From an uncultured Pseudomonadales bacterium (lineage in GTDB: Bacteria > Pseudomonadota > Gammaproteobacteria > Pseudomonadales > Azotimanducaceae): DNA of 64,000 nucleotides. The first letter of the stretch is position 1. The number at the start of each line of letters is the position of its first letter. Positions 26,938 through 35,482 of the stretch are shown piece after piece. The DNA lies in contig CATOTI010000002.1 in the NCBI GenBank assembly GCA_951813295.1, positions 1,860,001 to 1,924,000 of the forward strand. Reading direction: 5' to 3'. The notes below the pieces were generated by a model. The model did not search any database and was not told the DNA's origin. It saw only the letters and a list, made by a program, of their open reading frames with translations. The position numbers and the translations under genes are program-made.

Positions 26938-28461
26938 GTGTTAGACGCGTACGTTAAGCGAATACTGCAAGCAAGTGTCTACGACGTGGCGTCGGAGACG
27001 CCGTTGTCGCGCGCACGCAACCTTTCGAGCCGTCTCGGGCGGGACGTGTGGCTGAAGCGAGAAGACATGCAGCCGATCTTCTCGTTCAAGCTTCGCGGCG
27101 CCTACAACAAGATCGCCTCACTCGACGAGGAAACCGCCGCGCGAGGTGTGATCACGGCATCCGCCGGCAATCACGGTCAGGGCGTGGCGCTCGCCGCGAA
27201 CCGGCGCAACATCCGCGCGACGGTCGTCATGGGGCGCAACACGCCGGCCATTAAGGTCGATGCGGTGCGGCGTCTCGGGGCGACGGCGGTATTGCACGGC
27301 GACGGCTACGACGATGCGTCGAGCCATGCCAAGGCGCTTTGTGACGAGAAGGGATTCGCGTTCATCCCGCCATATGACGACCCCTTAGTGATCGCGGGTC
27401 AGGGCACGATCGGCCGAGAGCTCGTGAGTCAGCACGGTCGGCCGTTCGATCAGATTTTCGTTCCGGTCGGTGGCGGGGGGTTGATCGCCGGCATCGCCGC
27501 GTACGTCAAATACCTTCATCCGACGACACGCATCATCGGCGTCGAGGCAGACGGTTCGCACTGTTTGCGGGCAGCCTTCGACCGTGGCCGTCGAGTGACG
27601 CTTCCGAAGAAGTCGCTCGATCTCTTTGCGGACGGTGTATCCGTCGCACAGATCGGCAAGGAGCCCTTCAAGATCGCCCGACGCTACGTCGACGATGTGA
27701 TCGTTGCGAACGTCGACGAGATCTGCGGAGCGATCAAGGACATTTTCGACGACACACGAGCCATCGCCGAACCGGCGGGTGCGCTTGCCGTCGCCGGCAT
27801 GAAGAAAGCGCTCGCGCGCGAGAGCGGTTCCCCGGGCGCCGGTAGCGTCGTCGCGATCGTGAGCGGTGCCAACGTTAACTTCGATCGGCTACGCCACGTT
27901 TCGGAGCGCGCTGAGATCGGCGAACAGCGCGAAGCCGTCTTTGCCGTTGCCATCCCGGAGAAGCCGGGCTCGTTTCGCCGGCTCTGTCGCCTTCTCGGGC
28001 GGCGTAACCTCACGGAGTTCAACTACCGGGCGAGCGATCGAGAGCGCGCCAACGTCTTTCTCGGTGTACACATCAGTGGTGAGGATGATCGCGAGGCGCT
28101 CGCCGGGATCCTGCGTGATGCCGGTTTCGAGGTCATTGATCTCACCGACAACGAGGCCACCAAGCTGCACGTGCGCCACATGATCGGCGGGGGCGGCGAA
28201 TGGATCGGCGCAGAGTCGTTATACCGAGTGGAGTTCCCGGAACGCCCCGGCGCGCTCTACGAGTTCCTTTCCGGGATTCGACGCCGTTGGAGCATCTCCC
28301 TCTTTCACTATCGGAACCACGGTTCGGCGTGGGGTCGCGTGTTCGTAGGGTTCGCGGTCGACTCGACCGAGCGGGCCGATCTCGAGGCCGATCTCGACGC
28401 GATCGGTTATCGCTACTGGGACGAAAACGACAACCCGGCCTATGAGGTTTTTCTGCGATGA
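26938..28461 (+). CDS. ilvA: Threonine ammonia-lyase, biosynthetic
   Basis: PLP enzyme deaminating threonine to 2-oxobutyrate for isoleucine synthesis. K51 in F-S-F-K-L-R-G-A-Y is the PLP lysine, and S-A-G-N-H-G-Q-G and G-G-G-G-L-I-A-G bind the cofactor phosphate. At 507 residues it has two C-terminal ACT-like regulatory domains (about 330-420 and 425-505), so it is the isoleucine-inhibited biosynthetic form. GTG start with GAGG five bases upstream. Overlaps the following SDR as ATGA. Confidence 0.97.
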   Translation: MLDAYVKRILQASVYDVASETPLSRARNLSSRLGRDVWLKREDMQPIFSFKLRGAYNKIASLDEETAARGVITASAGNHGQGVALAANRRNIRATVVMGRNTPAIKVDAVRRLGATAVLHGDGYDDASSHAKALCDEKGFAFIPPYDDPLVIAGQGTIGRELVSQHGRPFDQIFVPVGGGGLIAGIAAYVKYLHPTTRIIGVEADGSHCLRAAFDRGRRVTLPKKSLDLFADGVSVAQIGKEPFKIARRYVDDVIVANVDEICGAIKDIFDDTRAIAEPAGALAVAGMKKALARESGSPGAGSVVAIVSGANVNFDRLRHVSERAEIGEQREAVFAVAIPEKPGSFRRLCRLLGRRNLTEFNYRASDRERANVFLGVHISGEDDREALAGILRDAGFEVIDLTDNEATKLHVRHMIGGGGEWIGAESLYRVEFPERPGALYEFLSGIRRRWSISLFHYRNHGSAWGRVFVGFAVDSTERADLEADLDAIGYRYWDENDNPAYEVFLR

Positions 28462-29252
28462 ACGAAACGGACGAAGGTCTCAACGGGCGCGTCGCGATCG
28501 TGACGGGCGGTGGGGCACGCGGTGATGGCATCGGCAACGGACGAGCGGCGGCGATCTTACTGGCCGACGCCGGTGCACACGTTCTCGTCGTCGACCGTCA
28601 ACTCGAGCTGGCCGAGCGAACCGTCGAGATGATCAATGAGCGCGGCGGCTCGGCCGCGGCCGGCGCCTTCGATGTCACGGCGCTCGATCAATGCGAAGCG
28701 ATGGTCGACGAGGCGATGCGCCGTTGGGGGCGCGTCGACGTGCTCGACAACAACGTCGGCATCGGCAGTGCCGGCAGCGTGGTGGACGAATCGCTCGACC
28801 GCTGGGCCGATGTGATGCGCGTCAACGTCGACTCGATGGTGCTGGCGAGCCGGGCCGCGATCCCGAAGATGCGTGAGGTCGGCGGTGGTTCGATCGTCAA
28901 CGTCTCGTCGATTTCGGCGTTGCGTCCGCGCGGCCTGACGGCCTATTCGACTTCAAAAGCGGCGGTGATCGGCCTCACGCAGGCGATGGCGGTCGATCAC
29001 GGCGCGCAAGGGATTCGGGTCAATTGTGTCGCCCCGGGCCCCGTCTTCACCCCGATGGTCAATCGAGGTGGGATGACGGATGAGGCGCGCGCTCGCCGGG
29101 CGGGGGCTTCGGTGCTCGGTGTCGAGGGCACCGGCTGGGACATCGGCAATGCCGTCCGTTTCTTGAGCTCCGCGCGCGCGAAGTACATCACGGGCCAGGT
29201 GCTTGTCGTCGATGGTGGTGTCACGCTCAAGGGCCCAGAGCGGTCGACCTGA
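28458..29252 (+). CDS. Short-chain dehydrogenase/reductase
   Basis: Classical SDR of 264 residues: cofactor motif T-G-G-G-A-R-G-D-G-I-G-N-G-R (an enlarged glycine loop), D-N-N-V-G-I-G in place of N-N-A-G, catalytic S in N-V-S-S-I-S and Y-x-x-x-K in Y-S-T-S-K. The D-V-D pattern after the second strand (V-V-D-R) suggests NAD preference. Substrate unknown. Translationally coupled to ilvA by a 4-bp overlap. Confidence 0.85.
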   Translation: MNETDEGLNGRVAIVTGGGARGDGIGNGRAAAILLADAGAHVLVVDRQLELAERTVEMINERGGSAAAGAFDVTALDQCEAMVDEAMRRWGRVDVLDNNVGIGSAGSVVDESLDRWADVMRVNVDSMVLASRAAIPKMREVGGGSIVNVSSISALRPRGLTAYSTSKAAVIGLTQAMAVDHGAQGIRVNCVAPGPVFTPMVNRGGMTDEARARRAGASVLGVEGTGWDIGNAVRFLSSARAKYITGQVLVVDGGVTLKGPERST

Positions 29253-29255
29253 CGC

Positions 29256-29801
29256 TCAAGCTTCTTCGGCGTCGCTCAGGTAGCGCTCGAACTCTTCCTC
29301 GAACGAAAGCAGCGTCGGGTCACTGATGTGATCGATGTAGAGCTTTCCGTCGAGGTGATCGAATTCGTGCTGGAAGACGGTCGCGAGGAATCCTTCGGCC
29401 GTGATTTCGTGCACGCCCCCGTTGAGATCCGTATAGGCGACGCGAATCTTCTGCGGGCGTTCGACGAAACCGCGCAGCCCTGGCACGGAGAGACAACCTT
29501 CCCAATAGCCCGCGGTTGCCTCGTCGAGCACCTCGATCGTGGGATTGATACAGATCGTCAGTGGTTGCTCGTTGAGCTCGCCGTAGCGGGTGGCACCCTC
29601 GGGGAGCTCGATGATTGCCAGGCGAATCCCCTCGTTGATTTGCGGCGCGGCGAGGCCGATCCCGCCGTAGTCGTGCAGCGTATCGATCATGTCGGCGACC
29701 AGTTTGTGCAACGCCGCGGTGCCGATGTCGTAAGCCGCGACCTCCTTCGCCCGACGGCGAAGCGCCGGATGTCCCATACGGATGATTTTTCGAACAGCCA
29801 T
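29256..29801 (-). CDS. def: Peptide deformylase
   Basis: Metalloenzyme removing the N-formyl group from nascent proteins. All three motifs are present: G-I-G-L-A-A-P-Q (residues 47-54), E-G-C-L-S (C103 metal ligand) and Q-H-E-F-D-H (H145, E146, H149). 181 residues. It follows fau rather than the usual def-fmt pair, so it may be a second deformylase in this genome. Confidence 0.95.
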   Translation of the reverse strand: MAVRKIIRMGHPALRRRAKEVAAYDIGTAALHKLVADMIDTLHDYGGIGLAAPQINEGIRLAIIELPEGATRYGELNEQPLTICINPTIEVLDEATAGYWEGCLSVPGLRGFVERPQKIRVAYTDLNGGVHEITAEGFLATVFQHEFDHLDGKLYIDHISDPTLLSFEEEFERYLSDAEEA

Positions 29802-29825
29802 GGGGAGGATGTTAGTCGGTTTTTC

Positions 29826-30383
29826 TCATTTTCCGATCGTGATCCAGCCTTTCTCGGTCACGATCTCCGTTAGAACGACGTCATGCGGTTCGCGTGGCAG
29901 GTGCCCGACATGCTCTTGCGCACCGTGCGCTACGCCGATGGCGCGGACGTCTGGGCGTTCCGAAAGGTAGCGGTCGTAGTAGCCGCCGCCGCGCCCGAGG
30001 CGCGCGCCCGTTCGATCGAAGGCGACCAGCGGGAGGAGGATCACGGTAGGTGCGAGCCGTTCGGGGTCGAGCGGTTCCTCCAATCCGAAGGTGCCGCGCG
30101 TGAGGGGCGTCGTGGCGTCGAAACGAGCGAATTGCATCACATCGCCACGGACGATAGGTATGGCGGCGTCGATTCCGCGTGCAAAGCACATCCGAATCAA
30201 AGGGTCGAGGTCGATCTCGCCATCGTCCGCTCGATAGACCGCGACGACGTCTCGAGAGGTGAGAGTTTCCGCCAGGTGTCGGCTGAGTGCGTGAGCGTTG
30301 TCGCGCTGTTGTCGGGCGGTCAAGGACCGTCGTATCGAACGGTAGGTTGCCCTGAGTTCGCGTTTCGTGGGTCGCGTGGGAAT
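29826..30383 (-). CDS. fau: 5-formyltetrahydrofolate cyclo-ligase, ATT start
   Basis: Recycles 5-formyl-THF to 5,10-methenyl-THF with ATP. Conserved T-K-R-E-L-R near the start, P-L-V-A-F-D-x-x-G-x-R-L-G-R-G-G-G-Y-Y-D-R and the V-A-H-G-A-Q turn are seen. Between the end of 6S RNA (about 30424) and the conserved T-K-R-E-L there is no ATG, GTG or TTG; the only frame-open start that gives the family length is ATT 30383 (185 residues, versus 182 in E. coli). TTG 30473 in the same frame is inside 6S RNA. Linked to zapA-6S as in enterics (ygfA). Confidence 0.9.
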   Translation of the reverse strand: MPTRPTKRELRATYRSIRRSLTARQQRDNAHALSRHLAETLTSRDVVAVYRADDGEIDLDPLIRMCFARGIDAAIPIVRGDVMQFARFDATTPLTRGTFGLEEPLDPERLAPTVILLPLVAFDRTGARLGRGGGYYDRYLSERPDVRAIGVAHGAQEHVGHLPREPHDVVLTEIVTEKGWITIGK

Positions 30384-30423
30384 GGCCCGTCGGCTAAAAA
30401 GCGCGATTGAAGAAGGTGGATTT

Positions 30424-30610
30424 GTCTCCCGGTAGTGCCGCTGCCTGGTTTGCCCTGAACCGTTATGGTTCAAGGCGGTGACCCCAACCCGACCTCTAAG
30501 GCGACCCGCGGACCAAGTCGTTGGGTATGCACACGGTGGCCGAACCAGAATCCCCTATAGTTTCTCTAACGGCTCAAGGACGACACCAGCTGGCGTGCAC
30601 CCCAGGAGAC
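30424..30610 (-). ncRNA. ssrS: 6S RNA
   Basis: About 187 nt between zapA and fau, the fixed gammaproteobacterial location. The 5' GTCTCCTGGG pairs with the 3' CCGGGAGAC to close the terminal stem; C-C-T-T-G-A-G-C-C-G in the 5' half and C-C-T-T-G-A-A-C-C...G-G-T-T-C-A-G-G-G in the 3' half match the known strand segments around the central bubble. 6S RNA mimics an open promoter and binds sigma-70 RNA polymerase in stationary phase. Ends are estimated from the stem and the promoter. Confidence 0.92.
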
Positions 30611-30616
30611 GCATGA

Positions 30617-30622
30617 ATTATA
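30617..30622 (-). promoter_or_regulatory. -10 box of 6S RNA
   Basis: A perfect TATAAT on the minus strand, six to seven bases before the predicted 6S 5' end (about 30610). The -35 region is GC-rich and weak, as is common for this gene. Confidence 0.6.
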
Positions 30623-30684
30623 GGGGATGTGGTCGCCGACGGGGTCCTTGCAGAGGTACGCGGACTTAGAGTAGGACGCGGCCT

Positions 30685-31038
30685 TCAGTCGGAAGGCGCG
30701 GCCGGTTCGTCGACACCTTCGGTATCCGCCGGGCTGGCGTCGTCCGTCGCGATCGCACGATCGATCTTCGCCACCAGTTCCGCCGATTTTGTCGTCAGCA
30801 TTCGACTCATGAGCTCGTGGTTTTTCTTGAGCTCGAGATGATCGTGGGTGATGTTGAGCGCCGCCATCACCGCGATCCGCTCCAAGCCGAAAACCCGGCC
30901 GGACGAGCGGATCGAGAGCATGCGTTCGTTCAGGTCCTGGGCGGCTTCGTGAAGCGCGTCGACTTCGTCGGCCGGGCACGCGACCTGAAACGATTTGCCG
31001 AGGATCGTAATCGTGACGGTCAGATTGCCTTCGGGCAT
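30685..31038 (-). CDS. zapA: Cell division protein ZapA
   Basis: A 117-residue FtsZ-bundling protein with the N-terminal V-T-I-T-I-L-G-K-S-F-Q-V-A-C-P and the coiled-coil helix (A-A-L-N-I-T-H-D-H-L-E-L). ATG 31038 is correct; the open frame continues to 31257 over the zapB-like gene. The Ala/Asp/Glu-rich tail is longer than in E. coli. It sits just upstream of 6S RNA. Confidence 0.94.
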   Translation of the reverse strand: MPEGNLTVTITILGKSFQVACPADEVDALHEAAQDLNERMLSIRSSGRVFGLERIAVMAALNITHDHLELKKNHELMSRMLTTKSAELVAKIDRAIATDDASPADTEGVDEPAAPSD

Positions 31039-31043
31039 CAGTG

Positions 31044-31241
31044 CTACTCGAGCGCGTGCAGGCGCGCGACCATCGCTTCGAGGCGTGACCGCATCATTTC
31101 CTGCTTCTCGATCAACCGGGCGCGCTCGCGCGTCCAGAGCCGTTCGCGATCGGCGAGGGCGGCTTTCTGGTTGGCCAGTTCTTCGCAGCGCGTGACGAGC
31201 TGATCGACGCGCGCCTCCAGCGCGTCCAATGGCGATGACAT
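31044..31241 (-). CDS. ZapB-like coiled-coil protein (TIGR02449 type)
   Basis: A 65-residue almost entirely coiled-coil protein (L-D-A-L-E-A-R-V-D-Q-L followed by heptads rich in E, R and L) five bases upstream of zapA. ATG 31241 has GGAG seven bases upstream. The small coiled-coil gene before zapA in pseudomonads and relatives belongs to TIGR02449. A role with ZapA at the Z-ring is inferred from position only. Confidence 0.8.
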   Translation of the reverse strand: MSSPLDALEARVDQLVTRCEELANQKAALADRERLWTRERARLIEKQEMMRSRLEAMVARLHALE

Positions 31242-31311
31242 GGTGATCTCCATGCACGGATTGCGGCGCATGATGAAGCCCGCTCGCGCCGCCGTCTATC
31301 CGCCGACATGC

Positions 31312-31320
31312 TGCTAGGAT
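31312..31320 (+). promoter_or_regulatory. Extended -10 for the ygfB-pepP-ubiH-gcv operon
   Basis: TGCTAGGAT matches an extended -10, 20 bases before the ygfB start, and resembles the rpoH element TGCTAGTAT. No clear -35. Inference. Confidence 0.35.
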
Positions 31321-31340
31321 CGCGGCGCGGAACTTGAGGC

Positions 31341-31910
31341 TTGCAACGTTTGGAAACGGAACTCGACCATCTCCTCGAAGACGAGGCCGATGACGTCTCG
31401 AAGGCGTACGTGCATGGCGTGGCCGTGGGGGCGACGGTGGGTCTCGGCGACTCGGATCCCCTGGCCGTCGACGCGTCGCTCAAGCGCGTGTTCGACGACA
31501 CGCTCGATCGGGTGTCGTTGTCGGTCTTCGTCGTCGGCACGCTGGATGACGTGAGCTCTCTCTTCGAACCTGCGCTGCCAGACGAGGACGCGGATCTCGA
31601 GGAGCGACTGTTGGCGCTGAAAGAGTGGGCGTCGGGCTTCCTCGCGGGATTCGCGGACGGCTTCGGCCAGCGCGATCCGGCCGAGCGCATGGGCGTGACC
31701 GAGCCGGCGGAGGTGGGATCGGATGAGGAGAAGGACCCGACCGCCGAGATCCTCGGTGATCTCGTGGCGCTCGCTGAACTCGATCCGGTGGAGTCGGACT
31801 ACGAGGACGATGATCGCTCCGCCGATGCGGAAGCCGACTACGTGGAACTCGTCGAATACGTGCGCGCGACGGTGCATGTTCTGAGGGAAGAAAGGAGGGT
31901 GGCCGAATGA
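31341..31910 (+). CDS. ygfB: UPF0149 family protein YgfB
   Basis: A 189-residue acidic protein with the UPF0149 outline: V-H-G-V-A-V-G in the first quarter and F-L-A-G-F-A-D-G-F-G in the middle, usually written H-G-x-x-x-G and F-x-x-G-F-x-x-G. Its function is not established, though the homologue in P. aeruginosa influences beta-lactamase expression. It starts at TTG 31341. Overlaps pepP by 4 bp; ygfB-pepP-ubiH is a fixed order. Confidence 0.88.
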   Translation: MQRLETELDHLLEDEADDVSKAYVHGVAVGATVGLGDSDPLAVDASLKRVFDDTLDRVSLSVFVVGTLDDVSSLFEPALPDEDADLEERLLALKEWASGFLAGFADGFGQRDPAERMGVTEPAEVGSDEEKDPTAEILGDLVALAELDPVESDYEDDDRSADAEADYVELVEYVRATVHVLREERRVAE

Positions 31911-33235
31911 GCGAGGTCGTTCCGGGACCGCGCGATCCGAAGCGCTACATCGAGCGCCGTGCGGCGCTCCTGTCGAGCATGTCGGCTGACGCCGTCGCGC
32001 TCGTTCCGTCCGCCCGGATGGTCATCCGAAACCGGGACACGGAGTACGCGTTCCGGCAAGACAGCGACTTCTTCTACCTCACCGGGTTCACCGAACCGGA
32101 AGCGGTGCTTGTCCTCGACGCCCGGGATGGCACGACGAAGCTTTTTTGCCAGGACCGGGACGCAAATCTCGAGCAATGGACCGGCCGCCGCCTCGGTGCC
32201 GAGCGCGCGGCGCAGGTTCTCGGTGTCGACAGCGCCGACGTGATCGACACGTTTGCGGATGATCTCGAGACGTTGATCGACGGCTGTCATCGGCTCTACG
32301 TGACGATGGGCGAGCATTCTGAATTCGACCAGCTCGTGATTGATGCCGTCGCGACCGTCCGTCGACGGGAGGCAGGTGGACGCGTAGCGCCGAGTGAAGT
32401 CGTTTCGCTCAAAGGCCTCTTGCACGAGCAGCGTCTGATCAAGTCGGATGTCGAAATCGAATTGATGCGTCGGGCGGCGGATATTTCGTCGGCCGGGCAC
32501 GAACGTGCGATGCGCGCTTGCCGGGCGGGTTTGTCGGAAGCCGATCTCGAGGCGGAGCTGGTTTATGAGTTCATGCGATCGGGCGCGCGGTTTCCCGCCT
32601 ACACGTCGATCGTCGGCTCGGGTGCGAACGGCTGCATCCTGCATTACGTCGAAAACGAGTCGACGCTCATCGACGGTGAGCTGGTGCTGATCGACGCGGG
32701 CTGTGAATACCAGCACTACGCCGCCGACATCACGCGTACGTTCCCGGTTTCGGGTCGGTTCCAGGGGCCGCAACGCGACGTCTACGAGGTCGTGCTCGAC
32801 GCCCAGCGCGCGGCGATCGCGGCGGCGGTGCCCGGCGCGCCGTTCATCGCGCCGCACGAAACCGCGGCGCGCCGACTGACGGAAGGTCTGATCGCACTCG
32901 GGTTGCTCGACGGGGATGCCGAGGACGCGCTCGAGGCGAATGCGCAGCAGCCCTATACCGTGCACCGTGCGTCGCATTGGCTCGGAATCGATGTGCACGA
33001 TGTCGGCAGCTATCGTGATCCTGAAGGCGAGTCCGAGTGGCGCGCGTTCGAACCGGGCATGGTGTTGACCGTCGAACCGGGGCTCTACTTTCCGAGCCAC
33101 CTCCTTGCCGGTTCTCCGTACACCGACATCGGCGTCAGGATCGAGGACGACGTCCTGATCACCGATGACGGCAACGACGTGATCACGTCGGCTGCCAAGG
33201 AGATCGCCGCGATCGAGGAACTGATGCGTGACTGA
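31907..33235 (+). CDS. pepP: Xaa-Pro aminopeptidase
   Basis: Releases N-terminal residues before proline. The pita-bread fold metal ligands are all there: D-A-G-C-E-Y and D-I-T-R-T-F-P, H in S-H-W-L-G-I-D-V-H-D, E in T-V-E-P-G-L-Y and E in V-R-I-E-D-D-V. 442 residues, like E. coli PepP. ATGA overlap with ygfB; 8-bp overlap with ubiH. Confidence 0.97.
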   Translation: MSEVVPGPRDPKRYIERRAALLSSMSADAVALVPSARMVIRNRDTEYAFRQDSDFFYLTGFTEPEAVLVLDARDGTTKLFCQDRDANLEQWTGRRLGAERAAQVLGVDSADVIDTFADDLETLIDGCHRLYVTMGEHSEFDQLVIDAVATVRRREAGGRVAPSEVVSLKGLLHEQRLIKSDVEIELMRRAADISSAGHERAMRACRAGLSEADLEAELVYEFMRSGARFPAYTSIVGSGANGCILHYVENESTLIDGELVLIDAGCEYQHYAADITRTFPVSGRFQGPQRDVYEVVLDAQRAAIAAAVPGAPFIAPHETAARRLTEGLIALGLLDGDAEDALEANAQQPYTVHRASHWLGIDVHDVGSYRDPEGESEWRAFEPGMVLTVEPGLYFPSHLLAGSPYTDIGVRIEDDVLITDDGNDVITSAAKEIAAIEELMRD

Positions 33236-34436
33236 TCCGGGTCGTCATGCCGGCGACTCGAGCTTTGTTTCGGTCGTCGTCGGTGCAGGCGCGGTCGGCC
33301 TCTCGGCGGCCGTCGTGCTGGCGGATTTCGGTGACGTGGTCGTCATCGAAGCCACGACTCCATCGGACGAACCGCCAACGCGCTGGGGTTTTTCGGCGCG
33401 CACGGTGGCATTGCACGGGGCGTCCCGCGCCCTGCTCGATTCGTTCGGGCGATGGGCCGCGCTCGACGCCCACCCGATCCGGGGGATGCACGTCTGGGAG
33501 GTCGATGGGACAGCGGCGATTCGGTTCTCCGACCCTGGCGGGCTCGCTTGGGTCGTCGACAACGCCGTGCTCGAGGGGGAGCTTCACGCACAGGCGATCG
33601 CGTGCGGCGTTCGGGTCGTTCGACCAGCGACCGTCCAGTCGATCGAGTCGGGCGACTCGAAGGCGGGCTGGACGGTCTCGTATACCGCTCGTGATACCGG
33701 CGCGGCGGAGAAAGTCGAGGCGGATCTCGTGGTCGGCGCGGATGGCGCGGCGAGCACGGTTGCTACGCTTTTTGACGTGAAGCGGGAACGCGTCGGGCGA
33801 GCGCAATGGGCAATCGCGACGATCGCCAAGAGTGCCGAGCGGCACGGGGATGTCGCGCATCAGCGTTTCAATCGTGATGGCCCGGTCGCGACGTTGCCGC
33901 TTGGCGATCCGCATCTGTCGTCCGTCATCTGGAGCGCCGATCGAGAGCGTCACCTAGCGCTTCGATCTCTCGACGCCGCCGCCTTTTCGTCGGCGTTGTC
34001 GGACGCGATGGAAAGTTTGATGACCGTCGCCGATGTCGATCGGCGTTTTGCTTTCCCACTGATTCCCGCCTACGTCAGGACGACGACGCCGGCGAACCGG
34101 GTCGTGCTCGTGGGCGACGCCGCGCGCACGCTGCACCCGCTGGCGGGCCAGGGTTTGAACCTCGGCCTCGAAGATGTCCTCGGCTTGAGAGAAGTACTCG
34201 TCAAAGGCGCGCCGTCGAGCGCTTGGGGGCGCTATGCCGACGATCGTCGGGCGCGTTCACGCTTTATGCTCACGTTTCTCTCGGGACTGCTCGAGACCTA
34301 CCGGGGTCAAGGGCCTTTCACACGGCTCCTCCGTAACATCGGGGTCAGGGCGATCGATTCTTCGCCCCGAGTCAAAGCTCAACTCGTCCGCGAGGCCATG
34401 GGTCTTGGCCCCTTAGGACAAGTCGGATTGTCATGA
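33228..34436 (+). CDS. ubiH: UbiH/UbiI family FAD monooxygenase (ubiquinone biosynthesis)
   Basis: Flavin hydroxylase adding a ring hydroxyl in ubiquinone synthesis. Dinucleotide motif V-V-G-A-G-A-V-G-L, the middle D-G-A and the C-terminal G-D-A-A-R-T-L-H-P-L-A-G-Q-G-L-N-L-G are complete; 402 residues from GTG 33228. Many gammaproteobacteria have two copies here (ubiH, ubiI/visC); this operon has one, so either position (C6 or C5) is possible. Confidence 0.93.
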   Translation: MTDPGRHAGDSSFVSVVVGAGAVGLSAAVVLADFGDVVVIEATTPSDEPPTRWGFSARTVALHGASRALLDSFGRWAALDAHPIRGMHVWEVDGTAAIRFSDPGGLAWVVDNAVLEGELHAQAIACGVRVVRPATVQSIESGDSKAGWTVSYTARDTGAAEKVEADLVVGADGAASTVATLFDVKRERVGRAQWAIATIAKSAERHGDVAHQRFNRDGPVATLPLGDPHLSSVIWSADRERHLALRSLDAAAFSSALSDAMESLMTVADVDRRFAFPLIPAYVRTTTPANRVVLVGDAARTLHPLAGQGLNLGLEDVLGLREVLVKGAPSSAWGRYADDRRARSRFMLTFLSGLLETYRGQGPFTRLLRNIGVRAIDSSPRVKAQLVREAMGLGPLGQVGLS

Positions 34437-35482
34437 CGTTTGATACTGCTTTACGAGACGAACACGTTGCCGCCGGCGCGAAGATGGTCGAATTCGCGGG
34501 CTGGTCGATGCCGCTCCATTACGGTTCCCAGGTAGCCGAACACCTGGCCGTGCGGGGCGGCGCTGGGATGTTCGACGTCTCGCACATGGCGACGTTCGAT
34601 CTGTCGTTGGACGTATCAGGGTGGTTGCGAACGCTGCTCGTCTCCGACGTCACGGCGCTCGCGGTCGGTCACGCACGCTATACCGTGATGCTGAACGACG
34701 CCGGCGGTGTGATCGACGATCTCATCGTCTATCGCCGCGCGAACGGATATCGAATGATCACGAACGCGGGCACTCGCGCTCGCGTCGTCGATTGGCTGCG
34801 ACGTCACGGTGATCCCGCCATCGCGCCGCGTGATGACATGTCGATCGTCGCGGTCCAGGGGCCGGACGCACTCGAGAAGTTGCGCGAGTCCGTTGGCATC
34901 GATGCCCATGACGTCGCGTCGTTCACGTCTCTCGAGGCGGGGGATTGGCTGGTCGGCCGGACGGGCTATACCGGCGAGGACGGCGTCGAGCTTTTCCTGC
35001 CGAATTCGGACGTCGTCGACTTCTGGCGCAAGCTGCGCGAGGTCGGCGTCGAGCCCTGTGGTCTCGGGGCCAGGGATACGCTCCGCCTCGAGGCGGGGCT
35101 CAATCTGAACGGCCACGACATGGACGAAACGATCTCGCCGTTGCAGGCGAACCTTGCCTGGACGATCGATTGGGACGAGCGAGAGTTCATCGGTCGCGAA
35201 GTAGTTGCGGCGGAGCGGGAGGCGCGCCCCGAGCGGGTTTTACGTGGCCTCGTGCTGACCGAAAAAGGTGTCGTTCGGGAAGGTCAGACCGTCCGGACGG
35301 ATCGTGGCGACGGGGTGATGACATCGGGTCTCTTTTCGCCAACCTTGGGGTACAGTATCGGCCTTGCTCGGCTGCCTCGCGGTGCTCGCGGCGAGTGCAC
35401 TGTCGACATCCGCGGCCGATGGAAATCCGCACGAATCGTGAAACCGCCCTTTGTTCGGCACGGCGATAAGGTATTCAAATGA
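34433..35482 (+). CDS. gcvT: Glycine cleavage system aminomethyltransferase (T protein)
   Basis: Transfers the methylene group from the H protein to THF. 349 residues with M-F-D-V-S-H-M near the start, the folate-binding G-Y-T-G-E-D-G-V-E and G-L-G-A-R-D-T-L-R-L-E-A-G. It overlaps ubiH and gcvH by 4 bp each, so no room exists for a glycine riboswitch directly before it. Confidence 0.97.
   Translation: MTFDTALRDEHVAAGAKMVEFAGWSMPLHYGSQVAEHLAVRGGAGMFDVSHMATFDLSLDVSGWLRTLLVSDVTALAVGHARYTVMLNDAGGVIDDLIVYRRANGYRMITNAGTRARVVDWLRRHGDPAIAPRDDMSIVAVQGPDALEKLRESVGIDAHDVASFTSLEAGDWLVGRTGYTGEDGVELFLPNSDVVDFWRKLREVGVEPCGLGARDTLRLEAGLNLNGHDMDETISPLQANLAWTIDWDEREFIGREVVAAEREARPERVLRGLVLTEKGVVREGQTVRTDRGDGVMTSGLFSPTLGYSIGLARLPRGARGECTVDIRGRWKSARIVKPPFVRHGDKVFK

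Noticed and set aside
30383..30473. TTG 30473 as start of fau
   Set aside because: It lies within the 6S RNA sequence and would add 30 residues with no family similarity.
34300..34433. Glycine riboswitch before gcvT
   Set aside because: gcvT overlaps ubiH by 4 bp, and no paired aptamer pattern is visible in the coding sequence before it.
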